Counted from the stretch's first letter, positions 26,357 to 35,132 are shown. The stretch: DNA of 64,000 nucleotides from an uncultured Clostridia bacterium (GCA_934122085.1 CAKOVS010000005.1:62001-126000); one strand, 5' to 3'. The notes: generated by a model not told the origin, from the letters alone. Translations and numbers: made by a program.

Positions 26357-28807
26357 ATGATAAAATTAGTAAAAGTAAATAAATATTTTAATAGAAGAAA
26401 AAGAAATCAAATGCATATCATAAATAATACATCTCTTGAATTAGGTGATAATGGATTAGTTGCAATTTTAGGGAGTTCAGGAAGTGGAAAAACCACATTA
26501 TTAAATGCAATAGGTGGACTTGATAAAGTTAATAGTGGAAAAATATACATAAATGGTAAAAAAATAACACATAAAAGAGCTTATACAGTTGATAAAATAA
26601 GAAATTTAAATATGGGATATATATTCCAAGATTATAAATTGTTAGAAAATATGTCTGTATATGATAATGTTGCACTATCATTAAAAATGATAGGAATAAA
26701 AAATAAAAAAGAAATACAAAAAAGAGTAAATTATGTTCTTGAAGCAGTAAAAATGTACAGATATAGAAATAGACCTGCTAAAATGTTATCAGGTGGAGAA
26801 AAGCAGAGAGTCGCAATTGCAAGAGCACTTGTTAAAAATCCAAGTATAGTAATTGCAGATGAACCAACAGGTAACTTAGATAGTAAAAATTCTTTACAAG
26901 TAATGAATATAATAAAAGCAATTTCAAAAGAAAAATTGGTAATTCTTGTAACACATGAAGTGGACTTAGCTAATTTCTATGCTTCAAGAATTATAGAACT
27001 TCAAGATGGAAAAATTGTTAAAGATTATGAAAATGAGCCCAAAGAATCATTAGAATATAGATTAGATAACAAATTATATCTGAAAGATTTTAAAAATATT
27101 AATAATATCAATAATGATGATGTTAATGTAAATATATATTCTGATAACAAACAAGATAAAATAAATATAAAACTAGCAATAAAAGATGGAAATATTTATA
27201 TACAATCAGAAAACAAGGTAGAAGTTGTTGATGAAAATTCATCAATAGAATTAGTAGATGATCATTACAAAAAGATTGATAAAAGTATTTATGATGAAGA
27301 AAAATATAATTTGGAAAATATATCTGATAAAAAATATAAAGCAAAATATAAATCAATTTATGGAATAGTGAAATCAATAATTACAGGTTTTAAAAGAATT
27401 TCAAATTATACTATACTAAAAAAATTATTATTATTAGGATTTTTTGCATCAAGTATGTTTGTTGTATATGCAATATGTAGTATATATGGTGCATTAGATG
27501 TAAGAGATATAGATTTTATGCAAATAGATAGAAATTATTTACAGGTTGAAAACACTACAATAAGTGTTGATGATTTTCTAAAATATGAGCAAGAGTCTGG
27601 AATTGATTACATATTGCCAGGAAGTGGAGGAGTTATATTTACATTAAATAATAAAGATTATTATCAGACAGCAACACGTCCTGCAATGGTTAATGGATAT
27701 TTAGTAGGTATAGATACAATAACAGCAGATAATTTAATAAAAGGTAGAATGCCAGAAAATGAGTATGAAATTGTAGTAGATAAAAGAGTAGTACAATCTG
27801 TCACATCAGATATGGGAATGGCAAGAAGTTTAGGAATAAAAACAGATGAAGATTTGCTAGGAAGAAGTTTAACTATCAAAAACTTAAAAGACTTTAAAAT
27901 AGTAGGAATTGTAGATACAGAAGCAGAGTCTATATTTGTTAATAAATCAATGTTTGTAAATATAATTGCAAATGCCACAGGGGCAAATAATGTAAATGAT
28001 TGGTTTTCTAGTGTTTATAAAGAAGAAACAACAGATAGTGAAGTAATGGATTATAATTTGTTTTTAGATGATATTACATTAACAAAAGGAAGATTACCTG
28101 AAAATGATTATGAAGTTATAGTAAATCAAATTAATAAAGATACTATGAAATTAAATAAACCAATAAAAGCACAAGTAAATGGAGAAGAACTTGTAGTTGT
28201 TGGATATTATGATAGTCAAACAGATTTACAGGCATATCTTGTAAATAATAATACAGTAAAATATAATGTAATTAATAAGCAAAATTCAATGACTATATAT
28301 GCAAATGATAAATTACAAGTTATGAATAAATTTAGAGATGAGTATAGGTTGAATATTATTGATAGATATGAAAAAGATAGAAGTGATTATCTAGAATATA
28401 AAAAAGATTCGGTAAAAAGTGCAATAATATTAGCATCAATAATACTTGCAATATCACTAGTTGAAATATATTTGATGATGAGAGCATCATTTTTATCAAG
28501 AATAAAAGAAATTGGGGTATTTAGAGCAATTGGAGTAAAAAAATCAGATATATATAGAATGTTCTTGGGTGAAATTATTGCTATCACTGTATTTGGAAGT
28601 GTACCAGGAATTGCACTTATGACATATATATTGTCATCAATTACTAAAATTCAATCAGCATCAAGATTGTTTATTGTTAATTTTCAAACAATAGGCTTAA
28701 GTGTTTTGATTATATTTGGAGTTAATATATTAGTTGGATTATTACCATTATTTAAAATTCTAAGAAAAAGGCCTGCTAGAATTTTAGCAAGACATGATGT
28801 GGAATAA
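26357..28807 (+). CDS. ABC exporter: ATPase fused to FtsX-type permease (second of two)
   Basis: The start is the ATG at 26357 with AGGAGGTG overlapping the upstream gene's last codons. In 816 residues it has an ATPase domain (Walker A GSSGSGKTT near 40, signature LSGGEKQR near 146, Walker B IADEPTGNLD), a linker of about 120 charged residues, a membrane helix (about 355-375), an extracytoplasmic domain (about 385-680), and a C-terminal FtsX domain with three helices and the IKEIGVFRAIGVKKSDI segment. It is a paralogue of the preceding gene. No two-component system or peptide gene lies next to the pair, so the substrate cannot be guessed. Confidence 0.88.
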   Translation: MIKLVKVNKYFNRRKRNQMHIINNTSLELGDNGLVAILGSSGSGKTTLLNAIGGLDKVNSGKIYINGKKITHKRAYTVDKIRNLNMGYIFQDYKLLENMSVYDNVALSLKMIGIKNKKEIQKRVNYVLEAVKMYRYRNRPAKMLSGGEKQRVAIARALVKNPSIVIADEPTGNLDSKNSLQVMNIIKAISKEKLVILVTHEVDLANFYASRIIELQDGKIVKDYENEPKESLEYRLDNKLYLKDFKNINNINNDDVNVNIYSDNKQDKINIKLAIKDGNIYIQSENKVEVVDENSSIELVDDHYKKIDKSIYDEEKYNLENISDKKYKAKYKSIYGIVKSIITGFKRISNYTILKKLLLLGFFASSMFVVYAICSIYGALDVRDIDFMQIDRNYLQVENTTISVDDFLKYEQESGIDYILPGSGGVIFTLNNKDYYQTATRPAMVNGYLVGIDTITADNLIKGRMPENEYEIVVDKRVVQSVTSDMGMARSLGIKTDEDLLGRSLTIKNLKDFKIVGIVDTEAESIFVNKSMFVNIIANATGANNVNDWFSSVYKEETTDSEVMDYNLFLDDITLTKGRLPENDYEVIVNQINKDTMKLNKPIKAQVNGEELVVVGYYDSQTDLQAYLVNNNTVKYNVINKQNSMTIYANDKLQVMNKFRDEYRLNIIDRYEKDRSDYLEYKKDSVKSAIILASIILAISLVEIYLMMRASFLSRIKEIGVFRAIGVKKSDIYRMFLGEIIAITVFGSVPGIALMTYILSSITKIQSASRLFIVNFQTIGLSVLIIFGVNILVGLLPLFKILRKRPARILARHDVE

Positions 28808-28886
28808 AGTTTTGAATAAAAAATATAAAATATTCAAATTTTATATTTAATTTTATTAAATTTGAGTTTTTAATTATATAAAAAAT

Positions 28887-28933
28887 AAAAAGCAAAGTTT
28901 TTGATATATAAGTATCAATTATTTTGCTTTTTT
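28887..28933 (+). terminator. Terminator of the ABC-FtsX operon
   Basis: AAAAGCAAA pairs with TTTTGCTTTTTT, with an inner GATA/TATC pair. Confidence 0.65.
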
Positions 28934-29387
28934 ATTTTGCGAAAGATTATAGATGATATTTTTTGTGAAAGGTCGATTTTTGTATCAGTTTATTAATGAA
29001 TTTTTTATCTAAAAAATCATTAAGTACATAACTTAATGATATATTTTCTAATGAAAATTTTATCAATAAAAATGAGTAAAGTCAATGAAAATAAGATAAT
29101 TTTATAAAATAAACTTTGTGAATTTTTTGCTTTTATTAAATCTCTTGAAAGTGCTTGAGTTAAGGTATTTTCTTAATACTAAAATGATAAAGTTATGTAC
29201 TTAATGACAAAAATATTGTTATGCATATTGCATAAAGTAAAAATATGCATTATAATTAAAATGAATATGCAATATGCAAAGACAAAATATTTACAATAAG
29301 TACAAAAGAGGAGGAGAGAAGAAAAAAAGTCAAAAGATTATAAAATAATAAATAAGAAACACAAAGATAAAGGAGGAAGTTAAAAAG
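28934..29387 (+). promoter_or_regulatory. Gene-free region with nested inverted repeats upstream of the pseudopilin gene
   Basis: No gene is visible in this stretch of about 450 bases. It holds ATCATTAAGTACATAACTTAATGAT (described in two halves: ATCATTAAGT and ACTTAATGAT around 29020-29043) and an inverted copy of its inner part, GTTATGTACTTAATGA, near 29193-29208. A further pair is ATGCATATTGCAT (about 29221-29233) with ATGCAATATGCA (about 29267-29278). These may be operator sites or RNA structures controlling the downstream gene. The ribosome site is AAGGAGG at about 29372. Confidence 0.5.
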
Positions 29388-30638
29388 ATGAACAATAGAA
29401 AAAAAGAGAAAGGAATAACATTAATAGCATTAGCAGTAACAATAATAGTAATGTTAATATTAGCAGGAGTAACAATAGCAGCATTAACAAGTGAAAATGG
29501 AATAATAAACCAAGCAAATATAGTAAAAGAAACAAACAAAGTAGCGAAGACAGAAGAAGAAGCAAGATTGGAATATTCAAATTTAATATTAGAAAAACAA
29601 ATGGAAGGACATGGAGAAGAAACAGAATTAAGTGATGTAATAGGAAAACTAGAAGAAAATGGATATGAAACAGCTGAAAAAGATGGAAAAAATTATATAA
29701 AAATAGGAGAATACTATTACGAAATAAAATTAGAAAATGCGCAAGTAAGTATAGCGAAAGAAAGAACAGAAGGAATAACAGGAGGAAATAATGGAGGAAA
29801 CGGAGGAGCCGGAGCAGGAGGAGGCTCAGGTTCAGGAATAACAGCGAGTCAAATAACTCAAACAGCAGATAAAACAGGAATTTATGGAGAGAAAGTAACA
29901 AACTACACATGCCCAAATACAACAGGAGTAAGTACATGGAGAATATTTTATGCAGACGCAGAAAATATATATTTAATAGCAGATGATTATATAAGTTTCG
30001 AGAATGCACCAAATGGAAAAAAAGGGACGCCTATAACTAAAAATAGTACAAATTATAGATTATCAATGGATAATGTATATAAAGATTATGATGGAGCAAC
30101 ATCAATAGATAGTATAATTGCAAATAAATGGATAAGTAGTTATTGGAAAAATAATTCAACAAGTACAAATCCAAATATAAAAGCAGTAGCATATATACTA
30201 GATACAAATGCTTGGAACCCATTATATAGAGGAGAAAATGCAGAATATGCAATAGGAGGACCAACAGTAGAAATGTTTGTAAAATCATGGAATGATACAC
30301 ATAGTGGAGATAAACAAATAGAATGTGAAGCAGAATCAAGTTCAAATGGATATAAAGTAAAATTTGCAAATGGCTCATATAATACTTATATAAGTGGATT
30401 AGCACAAGATGAATACAATTCAATTTACATAAAATCAGATAATAGCAACGCTAATGCCATGTGGCTTGCTTCTCCGTCTGCTTATAACGACAGCAATGTG
30501 ATGCTTGCGAACTGCAACGGCCGCTTGGGCAATAGCCACTATTCCTACAGCAATCCGGGTTTCCGCCCAGTTGTATGTCTAAAATCTAAAGTCAAATTGC
30601 AAAGAGTAGTTGATGGGTATGAAATAATAACAAAATAA
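29388..30638 (+). CDS. Pseudopilin-like protein with DGR-type hypervariable C-terminus
   Basis: The 416-residue protein has a type IV prepilin N-terminus: a short basic leader with KGITLIALAVTIIVMLILAG, where cleavage would fall after the Gly at about residue 10 and the hydrophobic helix follows. A Gly-rich linker (about 126-150) joins it to a C-terminal domain of C-type-lectin/FGE-like appearance ending in GFRPVV (391-396). Residues 352-389, just before that motif, are written in codons unlike the rest of the gene: of 23 codons at 30486-30554, 14 end in C and differ from AAC only in the first two positions. That is the pattern left by adenine-directed mutagenesis of a DGR variable region. 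No reverse transcriptase or template copy was found in the window. Confidence 0.8.
   Translation: MNNRKKEKGITLIALAVTIIVMLILAGVTIAALTSENGIINQANIVKETNKVAKTEEEARLEYSNLILEKQMEGHGEETELSDVIGKLEENGYETAEKDGKNYIKIGEYYYEIKLENAQVSIAKERTEGITGGNNGGNGGAGAGGGSGSGITASQITQTADKTGIYGEKVTNYTCPNTTGVSTWRIFYADAENIYLIADDYISFENAPNGKKGTPITKNSTNYRLSMDNVYKDYDGATSIDSIIANKWISSYWKNNSTSTNPNIKAVAYILDTNAWNPLYRGENAEYAIGGPTVEMFVKSWNDTHSGDKQIECEAESSSNGYKVKFANGSYNTYISGLAQDEYNSIYIKSDNSNANAMWLASPSAYNDSNVMLANCNGRLGNSHYSYSNPGFRPVVCLKSKVKLQRVVDGYEIITK
30441..30581 (+). other. Candidate DGR variable region (VR) in the pseudopilin gene
   Basis: The stretch is sharply richer in G+C than the gene around it. NNC codons include AAC, GAC, AGC, TGC, GGC, CGC, CAC, TCC and TAC, all one or two substitutions from AAC at the first two bases. 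The 3' limit, GGTTTCCGCCCAGTTGTA (GFRPVV), is the expected conserved end. A 14-bp-stem hairpin lies about 65 bases downstream. Confidence 0.7.
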
Positions 30639-30644
30639 AATTGT

Positions 30645-30685
30645 AAGCCAGCAAATAGTTTAAATCAAGCTATTTACTGGCTTTA
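30645..30685 (+). terminator. Hairpin after the pseudopilin gene
   Basis: AAGCCAGCAAATAG pairs with CTATTTACTGGCTT. It probably works as a terminator. DGRs also often have a hairpin just past the VR, so it could have that role. Confidence 0.65.
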
Positions 30686-30689
30686 TAAA

Positions 30690-30765
30690 TGGAGCTTCCA
30701 ACGGGAATCGAACCCGTGACCTCAGCCTTACCAAGGCTGCACTCTACCAACTGAGCTATGAAAGC
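30690..30765 (-). tRNA. tRNA-Thr (anticodon GGT)
   Basis: The minus strand folds as a full cloverleaf: acceptor GCTTTCA/TGGAAGC, D-arm TAGCTCAGTTGGTAGA, anticodon stem CAGCC/GGCTG with loop TTGGTAA (anticodon GGT), T-arm GGGTTCGAATCCC, and an encoded CCA end. It is 76 nt long. It lies convergent to the pseudopilin gene. Confidence 0.95.
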
Positions 30766-30865
30766 ATCAACAATTGTATTATAATATATCTTTATTATAT
30801 AATCAATATTATAATTTAATTTTATATAAACATTGTAAATTATAAATAAATATGTTAGTACTTTA

Positions 30866-30908
30866 TTGAGATATATAATATATTGTTAATCATTATATAT
30901 CTCAATAT
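30866..30908 (-). terminator. Hairpin below the gene at 30913-31434
   Basis: ATTGAGATATATAAT pairs with ATTATATATCTCAAT in a 15-bp stem directly after the minus-strand stop codon. A clear T-tract is lacking, so it may protect the mRNA end instead of terminating transcription. Confidence 0.5.
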
Positions 30909-30912
30909 TTTA

Positions 30913-31434
30913 TTATTTTTTTACGTATTTAATACCAGAGTTATCCATTAATGTATTTTCATCAACAATTGTTAAAGTAATAGTTGGCTCAAAATTGCAT
31001 AATGAAAGTTGTTTTGTTTCAACATCCTCAAATAAAAAATAAGTCATTGTAATTTTGTTATCTGTAATTTCATATAAACCTATTTCCGTATTATTTGAAT
31101 TACATTCAACTATATGATTTTCTTTAAATGTATAATCAACACCATCTGTAGCAGCAGTAGTTTCAATCATATATTTTCCTTCAATTTTTACTGCGTTTTT
31201 AGTAGTATTATCGGAAACTGTTTCAGAAGATAAATTTTTTTTCTCAACAGAATTATTAGAAATCTTTTCTAAAGTATTTAAATTTTCTTGCACTGATTTT
31301 AAATCAGTTTCTAATTTAGAAAGTTTATTATTTGACTTTGTTTTTTCAAAATAAATGTAGAAAGCCATAACTATAATTATTATAATCAAAAGTAATGTTA
31401 CTAGGCTGATTTTTGCTGAATTCTTTTCTTCCAC
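30913..31434 (-). CDS. Single-pass membrane protein with coiled coil, unknown function
   Basis: The start chosen is the GTG at 31434, six bases after GAGGTG; another GTG at 31443 lacks a ribosome site. The product is about 173 residues: a short N-terminus, a membrane helix (about 10-29), a coiled-coil stretch (about 35-65, SKLETDLKSVQENLNTLEK), and a C-terminal beta-rich domain (about 85-170) of lipocalin-like look (IEGKYMIE... YTFKENHIVECN... GLYEITDNKITMTYFLFED). I do not recognise a named family. It stands alone between tRNA-Thr and lysS. Confidence 0.7.
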   Translation of the reverse strand: MEEKNSAKISLVTLLLIIIIIVMAFYIYFEKTKSNNKLSKLETDLKSVQENLNTLEKISNNSVEKKNLSSETVSDNTTKNAVKIEGKYMIETTAATDGVDYTFKENHIVECNSNNTEIGLYEITDNKITMTYFLFEDVETKQLSLCNFEPTITLTIVDENTLMDNSGIKYVKK

Positions 31435-31562
31435 TATGTTCACCTCGATTTCTTATAAATTTTTATATATTTAAAGTTTATCATTTTGAATTTCTTTTTG
31501 CAATAGAATTAAAAAAATTCTAATATAATATTTTAAAAATATGAACAGTTTTTTTATAAAGC

Positions 31563-31591
31563 TTGATTTTTAGCATAAAATACATTATAAT
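31563..31591 (+). promoter_or_regulatory. Promoter of lysS
   Basis: TTGATT (31563-31568), a 17-nt spacer and TATAAT (31586-31591). Confidence 0.7.
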
Positions 31592-31658
31592 AATATTCGT
31601 AATAAATAATTGAGAAAAAGTTGAGAAATCAACTATAAGAGAAAGGAAAGACGGTAAA

Positions 31659-33161
31659 ATGCAAGAAAATCAAAATAACCAAAATCAAGAAATAGAAGTA
31701 GATGAAAACCACTTAATACAAATAAGAAAAGATAAATTAAAAGAATTACAAGAACAAGGAAAAAACCCATTTGAAATAACAAAATATAACAGAACAAACT
31801 CAGCAGGAGAAATAAAAGCAAACTACGAAAAATTTGAACAAAAAGATGTATCTGTAGCAGGAAGAATAATAGCTAAAAGAATAATGGGAAAAGCATCATT
31901 CTGCACAATACTAGATAGTGATGAAAAAATTCAAAGCTATGTAAGTATAAATGATTTAGGAGAAGAAAGTTATAAAGCATTTAAAACATTTGATATCGGA
32001 GATATAATTGGAATAACAGGATTTGTATTCAAAACAAGAACAGAAGAAATATCTGTACATGCTAAAGAAGTAGTATTACTTTCAAAATCATTAAGACCAT
32101 TACCAGAAAAATTCCATGGACTAAAAGATGTAGATTTAAGATATAGACAAAGATATGTTGACTTAATAATGAATCCAGAAGTAAAAGAAACATTCAGAAA
32201 AAGAAGTCAAATTATAGCAGAAATAAGAAGAATATTAGATGAAAAAGGATATCTAGAAGTTGAAACACCAATATTAAATACAATATCAGGTGGAGCAACA
32301 GCAAGACCATTCATAACACATCATAATACATTAGATATAGATATGTATTTAAGAATAGCAACAGAATTAAACTTAAAAAGATTAATTGTAGGTGGATATG
32401 ACAAAGTATATGAAATGGGAAGAATATTCAGAAATGAAGGAATGGATATTAGACACAACCCAGAATTTACATCAATAGAATTATATTCAGCATATGAAAA
32501 TTATCATGACATGATGGATATAACAGAAGAAATATTCAAAAAATGTGCAATAAAAGTATGTGGAACAACAAAAATAACATATCAAGGAAAAGAAATAGAC
32601 TTAGGTGGAGAATGGAAAAGAATCACAATGATAGATGCTATAAAAGAAGCTTGTGGAGTAGATTTCAATGAAATAAATACAGACGAAGAAGCTGTAGCAT
32701 TAGCAAAAGAAAGAAAAATTGAAATTCCTGCAGGAAAAGAAAAAAGAGGAAACATTATTAGTTTATTCTTTGATGAATATGTTGAAAAAACTATTGTACA
32801 ACCAACATTTGTGTATGACTATCCAGTAGAAATATCACCATTAGCTAAAAAATCACCAAAAGATCCAAGATTAACAGAAAGATTTGAAATATTTATAGAT
32901 GGTAGAGAATATGGAAACGCATTCTCAGAATTAAATGATCCAATAGACCAATATGAAAGATTCAAAGATGAAATTGCAGCAAGAGAAAATGGAGACGATG
33001 AAGCAGGAATGATGGATGAAGACTATATTAATGCACTTGAATATGGTATGGCACCAACAGGAGGATTAGGAATAGGAATTGATAGATTAGTTATGTTATT
33101 AACAGATTCAGCATCAATTAGAGATGTATTATTATTCCCAACAATGAAACCATTAAATTAA
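31659..33161 (+). CDS. lysS: Lysyl-tRNA synthetase, class II
   Basis: It charges tRNA-Lys. In 500 residues there is an N-terminal OB-fold anticodon domain (about 60-150) and a class II core: motif 1 region (RYRQRYVDLIMNPEV near 164), motif 2 FRNEGMDIRHNPEFTSIELY near 256-275, and motif 3 GGLGIGIDRLVMLL near 466-480. The length is standard. GAAAGGAAAG precedes the ATG. It has its own promoter and terminator, so it is monocistronic. Confidence 0.97.
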   Translation: MQENQNNQNQEIEVDENHLIQIRKDKLKELQEQGKNPFEITKYNRTNSAGEIKANYEKFEQKDVSVAGRIIAKRIMGKASFCTILDSDEKIQSYVSINDLGEESYKAFKTFDIGDIIGITGFVFKTRTEEISVHAKEVVLLSKSLRPLPEKFHGLKDVDLRYRQRYVDLIMNPEVKETFRKRSQIIAEIRRILDEKGYLEVETPILNTISGGATARPFITHHNTLDIDMYLRIATELNLKRLIVGGYDKVYEMGRIFRNEGMDIRHNPEFTSIELYSAYENYHDMMDITEEIFKKCAIKVCGTTKITYQGKEIDLGGEWKRITMIDAIKEACGVDFNEINTDEEAVALAKERKIEIPAGKEKRGNIISLFFDEYVEKTIVQPTFVYDYPVEISPLAKKSPKDPRLTERFEIFIDGREYGNAFSELNDPIDQYERFKDEIAARENGDDEAGMMDEDYINALEYGMAPTGGLGIGIDRLVMLLTDSASIRDVLLFPTMKPLN

Positions 33162-33201
33162 AATATTTATTAAAATTAGATAAGTTCTGATAAAGAGTAG
33201 G

Positions 33202-33238
33202 AAAAGCTTAATAGAAATATTAGGCTTTTTATTTTTTT
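33202..33238 (+). terminator. Terminator of lysS
   Basis: AAAAGCTTAATA pairs with TATTAGGCTTTTT, followed by a long T-tract. Confidence 0.8.
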
Positions 33239-33296
33239 ATAATGCCTTTGTAATAAAAATGTAACGAAAAAGTAATAATTTTTTTTCTAAAAATAA

Positions 33297-33325
33297 TTGA
33301 AAAAATACTAAATATTAAATATAAT
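33297..33325 (+). promoter_or_regulatory. Promoter of the first accessory two-gene module
   Basis: TTGAAA (33297-33302), a 17-nt spacer and TATAAT (33320-33325), about 50 bases before the start codon. Confidence 0.7.
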
Positions 33326-33373
33326 AAAGAAAAGTTATATAAAATATGTCAAGAAAAAAGGAGAGAATATAAT

Positions 33374-34255
33374 ATGATACCTTATAGAAGAGTAGCTGAA
33401 ACAGCACTATATGAATGGGAGTATAAAAAGAAAATAGAAAATAAAGATGAAGCATTAAAGAAAGCTCATGAGGATGCTGAGACGCTTTCTTTTGAGGAGT
33501 TAGAGTCTAAAGTATATGCAACAGGATCAATGAATTATGCTATTGAAGGAATTGCAAAATATTTAAAAGAGCAAGGAGGAGAGTTTTCTTCTGAAGAAAT
33601 GGAACAATATAGTAAAGCAATTTTTGAAGGTCCAGAAAATGCTGATATTCTGAAATCAGTAGGAGAAAAAATTGGTAGATTAGATGATCCAAAAAAATTA
33701 ATGGTAGCAACATTATCTAATATTCATAATGGCTGGGTTAAAGACAATGAAAAAAAATTTACTCAAGTTGAAAGAGATAAACAATATCAACATATGCCTA
33801 TTGAATTGATAGGATGGAATGAGACAAAAATAGATTTATTATTTTTAAGACCTATATTAGAAGCTTCAGGAGTCGAAATTGATGAAAAAGCTTTAGAAGA
33901 AACATATAATGAAACAGTTATGAAATATTTTGAAGAAAATGGTATTTCAAGTGCAAATGATTTAAAAACATTAATACAAAATGGAGCTGATTTTTATCCA
34001 TCACTAAAAGGTCAAAAATCTATTACAACACTTTTGGCAGATCCACAATTTGTATCTGATGTTGTAATTCCTAAAATAGAAAGTAAAGGAATAGGTAATA
34101 TAGAGCAATTTATTTCACAAAACAAAAAAACTATAACTCCGTTAGATGTAGAAAAAGCAACGAGTGGGGTTACAAGAGAAGGAATAAATGCGATGACAAA
34201 CGAAATAAGAGGAGAACTTACTCCAGGACGAGATGATAAAGGAATTGAACAATAG
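33374..34255 (+). CDS. Hypothetical protein, first gene of accessory module 1
   Basis: A 293-residue soluble protein, mostly helical and charged, with no signal peptide, membrane helix or recognised motif. Notable segments are SMNYAIEGIAKYLKEQGGEFSSEEMEQYSKAIFEG (given here in general as a helical Glu-rich run at about 53-85), MPIELIGWNETKIDLLFLRPILE at about 140-162, and a polar tail. It has AAGGAG before the ATG. It is followed after 13 bp by a small protein whose paralogue sits in the same position after the adenosine deaminase-SLOG gene, so it likely forms a functional pair with it. I cannot assign a function. Confidence 0.75.
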   Translation: MIPYRRVAETALYEWEYKKKIENKDEALKKAHEDAETLSFEELESKVYATGSMNYAIEGIAKYLKEQGGEFSSEEMEQYSKAIFEGPENADILKSVGEKIGRLDDPKKLMVATLSNIHNGWVKDNEKKFTQVERDKQYQHMPIELIGWNETKIDLLFLRPILEASGVEIDEKALEETYNETVMKYFEENGISSANDLKTLIQNGADFYPSLKGQKSITTLLADPQFVSDVVIPKIESKGIGNIEQFISQNKKTITPLDVEKATSGVTREGINAMTNEIRGELTPGRDDKGIEQ

Positions 34256-34268
34256 GGAGGATTTTTGA

Positions 34269-34709
34269 ATGAAACAGTCTACAATGGAAGCATATGCTGA
34301 AGTAGATTCTATTCTTGAACTAATGGATTCAAAGTATATAATGGAAATACCGAAGCAGTTAAGACAGATGTTTAAAGATAAAAAAGCGATTAATTATAAT
34401 AAGAAAATTGTAGCTAACAAACCTTTGCAGGAACAAGAATTGAGTTCTGAAACATTAGAAATATTAGCTGTATTAAATTATAATTATTGGTGTAAAGATG
34501 AAGTAAAGAAGAAAGAATTATTAGATTTATATTATAAAAATGATTTAAAAAAAGAAAAAGAATCAAGAGAAAAGTATAATCCAGATAATATATTTAAAAA
34601 TAAAAATATTGTAAATAAACCTGAAGAAAATGTATCAATGGTAGTTATAGAAGAAAAAAGTGTTTTAAAAAAGATTATAAATTTTATAAAAAGAATATTT
34701 AATAAATAG
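34269..34709 (+). CDS. Small partner protein, KYNPxNxFKN family (copy 1)
   Basis: The 146-residue protein is a clear paralogue of the one at 38429-38887. Shared features in order: an N-terminal helix with SILELMD, I.P..L....., a middle segment PL....SETLEILAVLNYNYW.....KKELL, a charged coiled-coil region (KEKESR), the motif EKYNPDNIFKNKN (about 99-111), a variable linker, and a basic amphipathic C-terminal helix KKIINFIKRIFNK. The C-terminal helix could bind membranes or a partner. GGGAGG precedes the ATG. I recognise the pattern from low-GC Clostridia but not a named family; the function is unknown. Confidence 0.8.
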   Translation: MKQSTMEAYAEVDSILELMDSKYIMEIPKQLRQMFKDKKAINYNKKIVANKPLQEQELSSETLEILAVLNYNYWCKDEVKKKELLDLYYKNDLKKEKESREKYNPDNIFKNKNIVNKPEENVSMVVIEEKSVLKKIINFIKRIFNK

Positions 34710-34710
34710 T

Positions 34711-34753
34711 AAAAGAAGAAACAGATTATCTTGTAGTATCTGTTTCTTCTTTT
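34711..34753 (+). terminator. Terminator of accessory module 1
   Basis: AAAAGAAGAAACAGAT pairs with ATCTGTTTCTTCTTTT over 16 bp. It overlaps the 3' end of the minus-strand gene below. Confidence 0.75.
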
Positions 34754-35016
34754 ATATAAAAATTATTTAAGCAAGAAAGTTGAGATAAATCTAAATCACT
34801 GACAGCATCAATGAATTTACATATTTTGGCTGGTTTTAATTTTTCAGCTAAAAACCTTTTTAAATTTGGGCAACTACTATCATTGCCATAGTGTGAAGTT
34901 CTTTTATCTAATAGATCTGGCATTATAATTCCTTTTATAAAATCATTCAAATCTGTTATTTTATTTTTTTGTGCATATTGTTTACCAATAGCAATATGTA
35001 TAATATATCCTGGCAT
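34726..35016 (-). CDS. Short protein resembling the N-terminus of a zinc-dependent phospholipase C-like family, possibly truncated
   Basis: The 96-residue product begins MPGYIIHIAIGKQYAQKN and continues with DFIKGIIMPDLLDKRTSHYG. This resembles the start of a family of small hydrolases related to zinc-dependent phospholipase C, where the His and Asp would be metal ligands. Those proteins are about twice as long, so this copy may be a truncated remnant. The last codons run through the stem of the module 1 terminator. A GGAG-like site precedes the ATG. Both the assignment and whether it is expressed are uncertain. Confidence 0.45.
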   Translation of the reverse strand: MPGYIIHIAIGKQYAQKNKITDLNDFIKGIIMPDLLDKRTSHYGNDSSCPNLKRFLAEKLKPAKICKFIDAVSDLDLSQLSCLNNFYIKEETDTTR

Positions 35017-35050
35017 ATAAAGGCTCCATTCTTTATTAATATAAATACAA

Positions 35051-35078
35051 GAGGTTGTTCATTTGATAGAACAACCTC
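35051..35078 (-). terminator. Terminator of the GC-rich gene at 35133-35687
   Basis: GAGGTTGTTC pairs with GAACAACCTC over ten bases, below the minus-strand stop codon. Confidence 0.7.
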
Positions 35079-35132
35079 AGGACTGTTATAATGCGTGGAA
35101 TTCCAGCACCAACCACAGTTGGTTATAGAAAA

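Noticed and set aside
29380..30012. Long minus-strand open frame (210 codons) rich in Leu, opposite the pseudopilin gene, and many similar Leu/Phe-rich antisense frames across the window
   Set aside because: They mirror A-rich codons (GAA, AAA, ATA) of real genes, have no ribosome sites, and give low-complexity Leu/Phe proteins.
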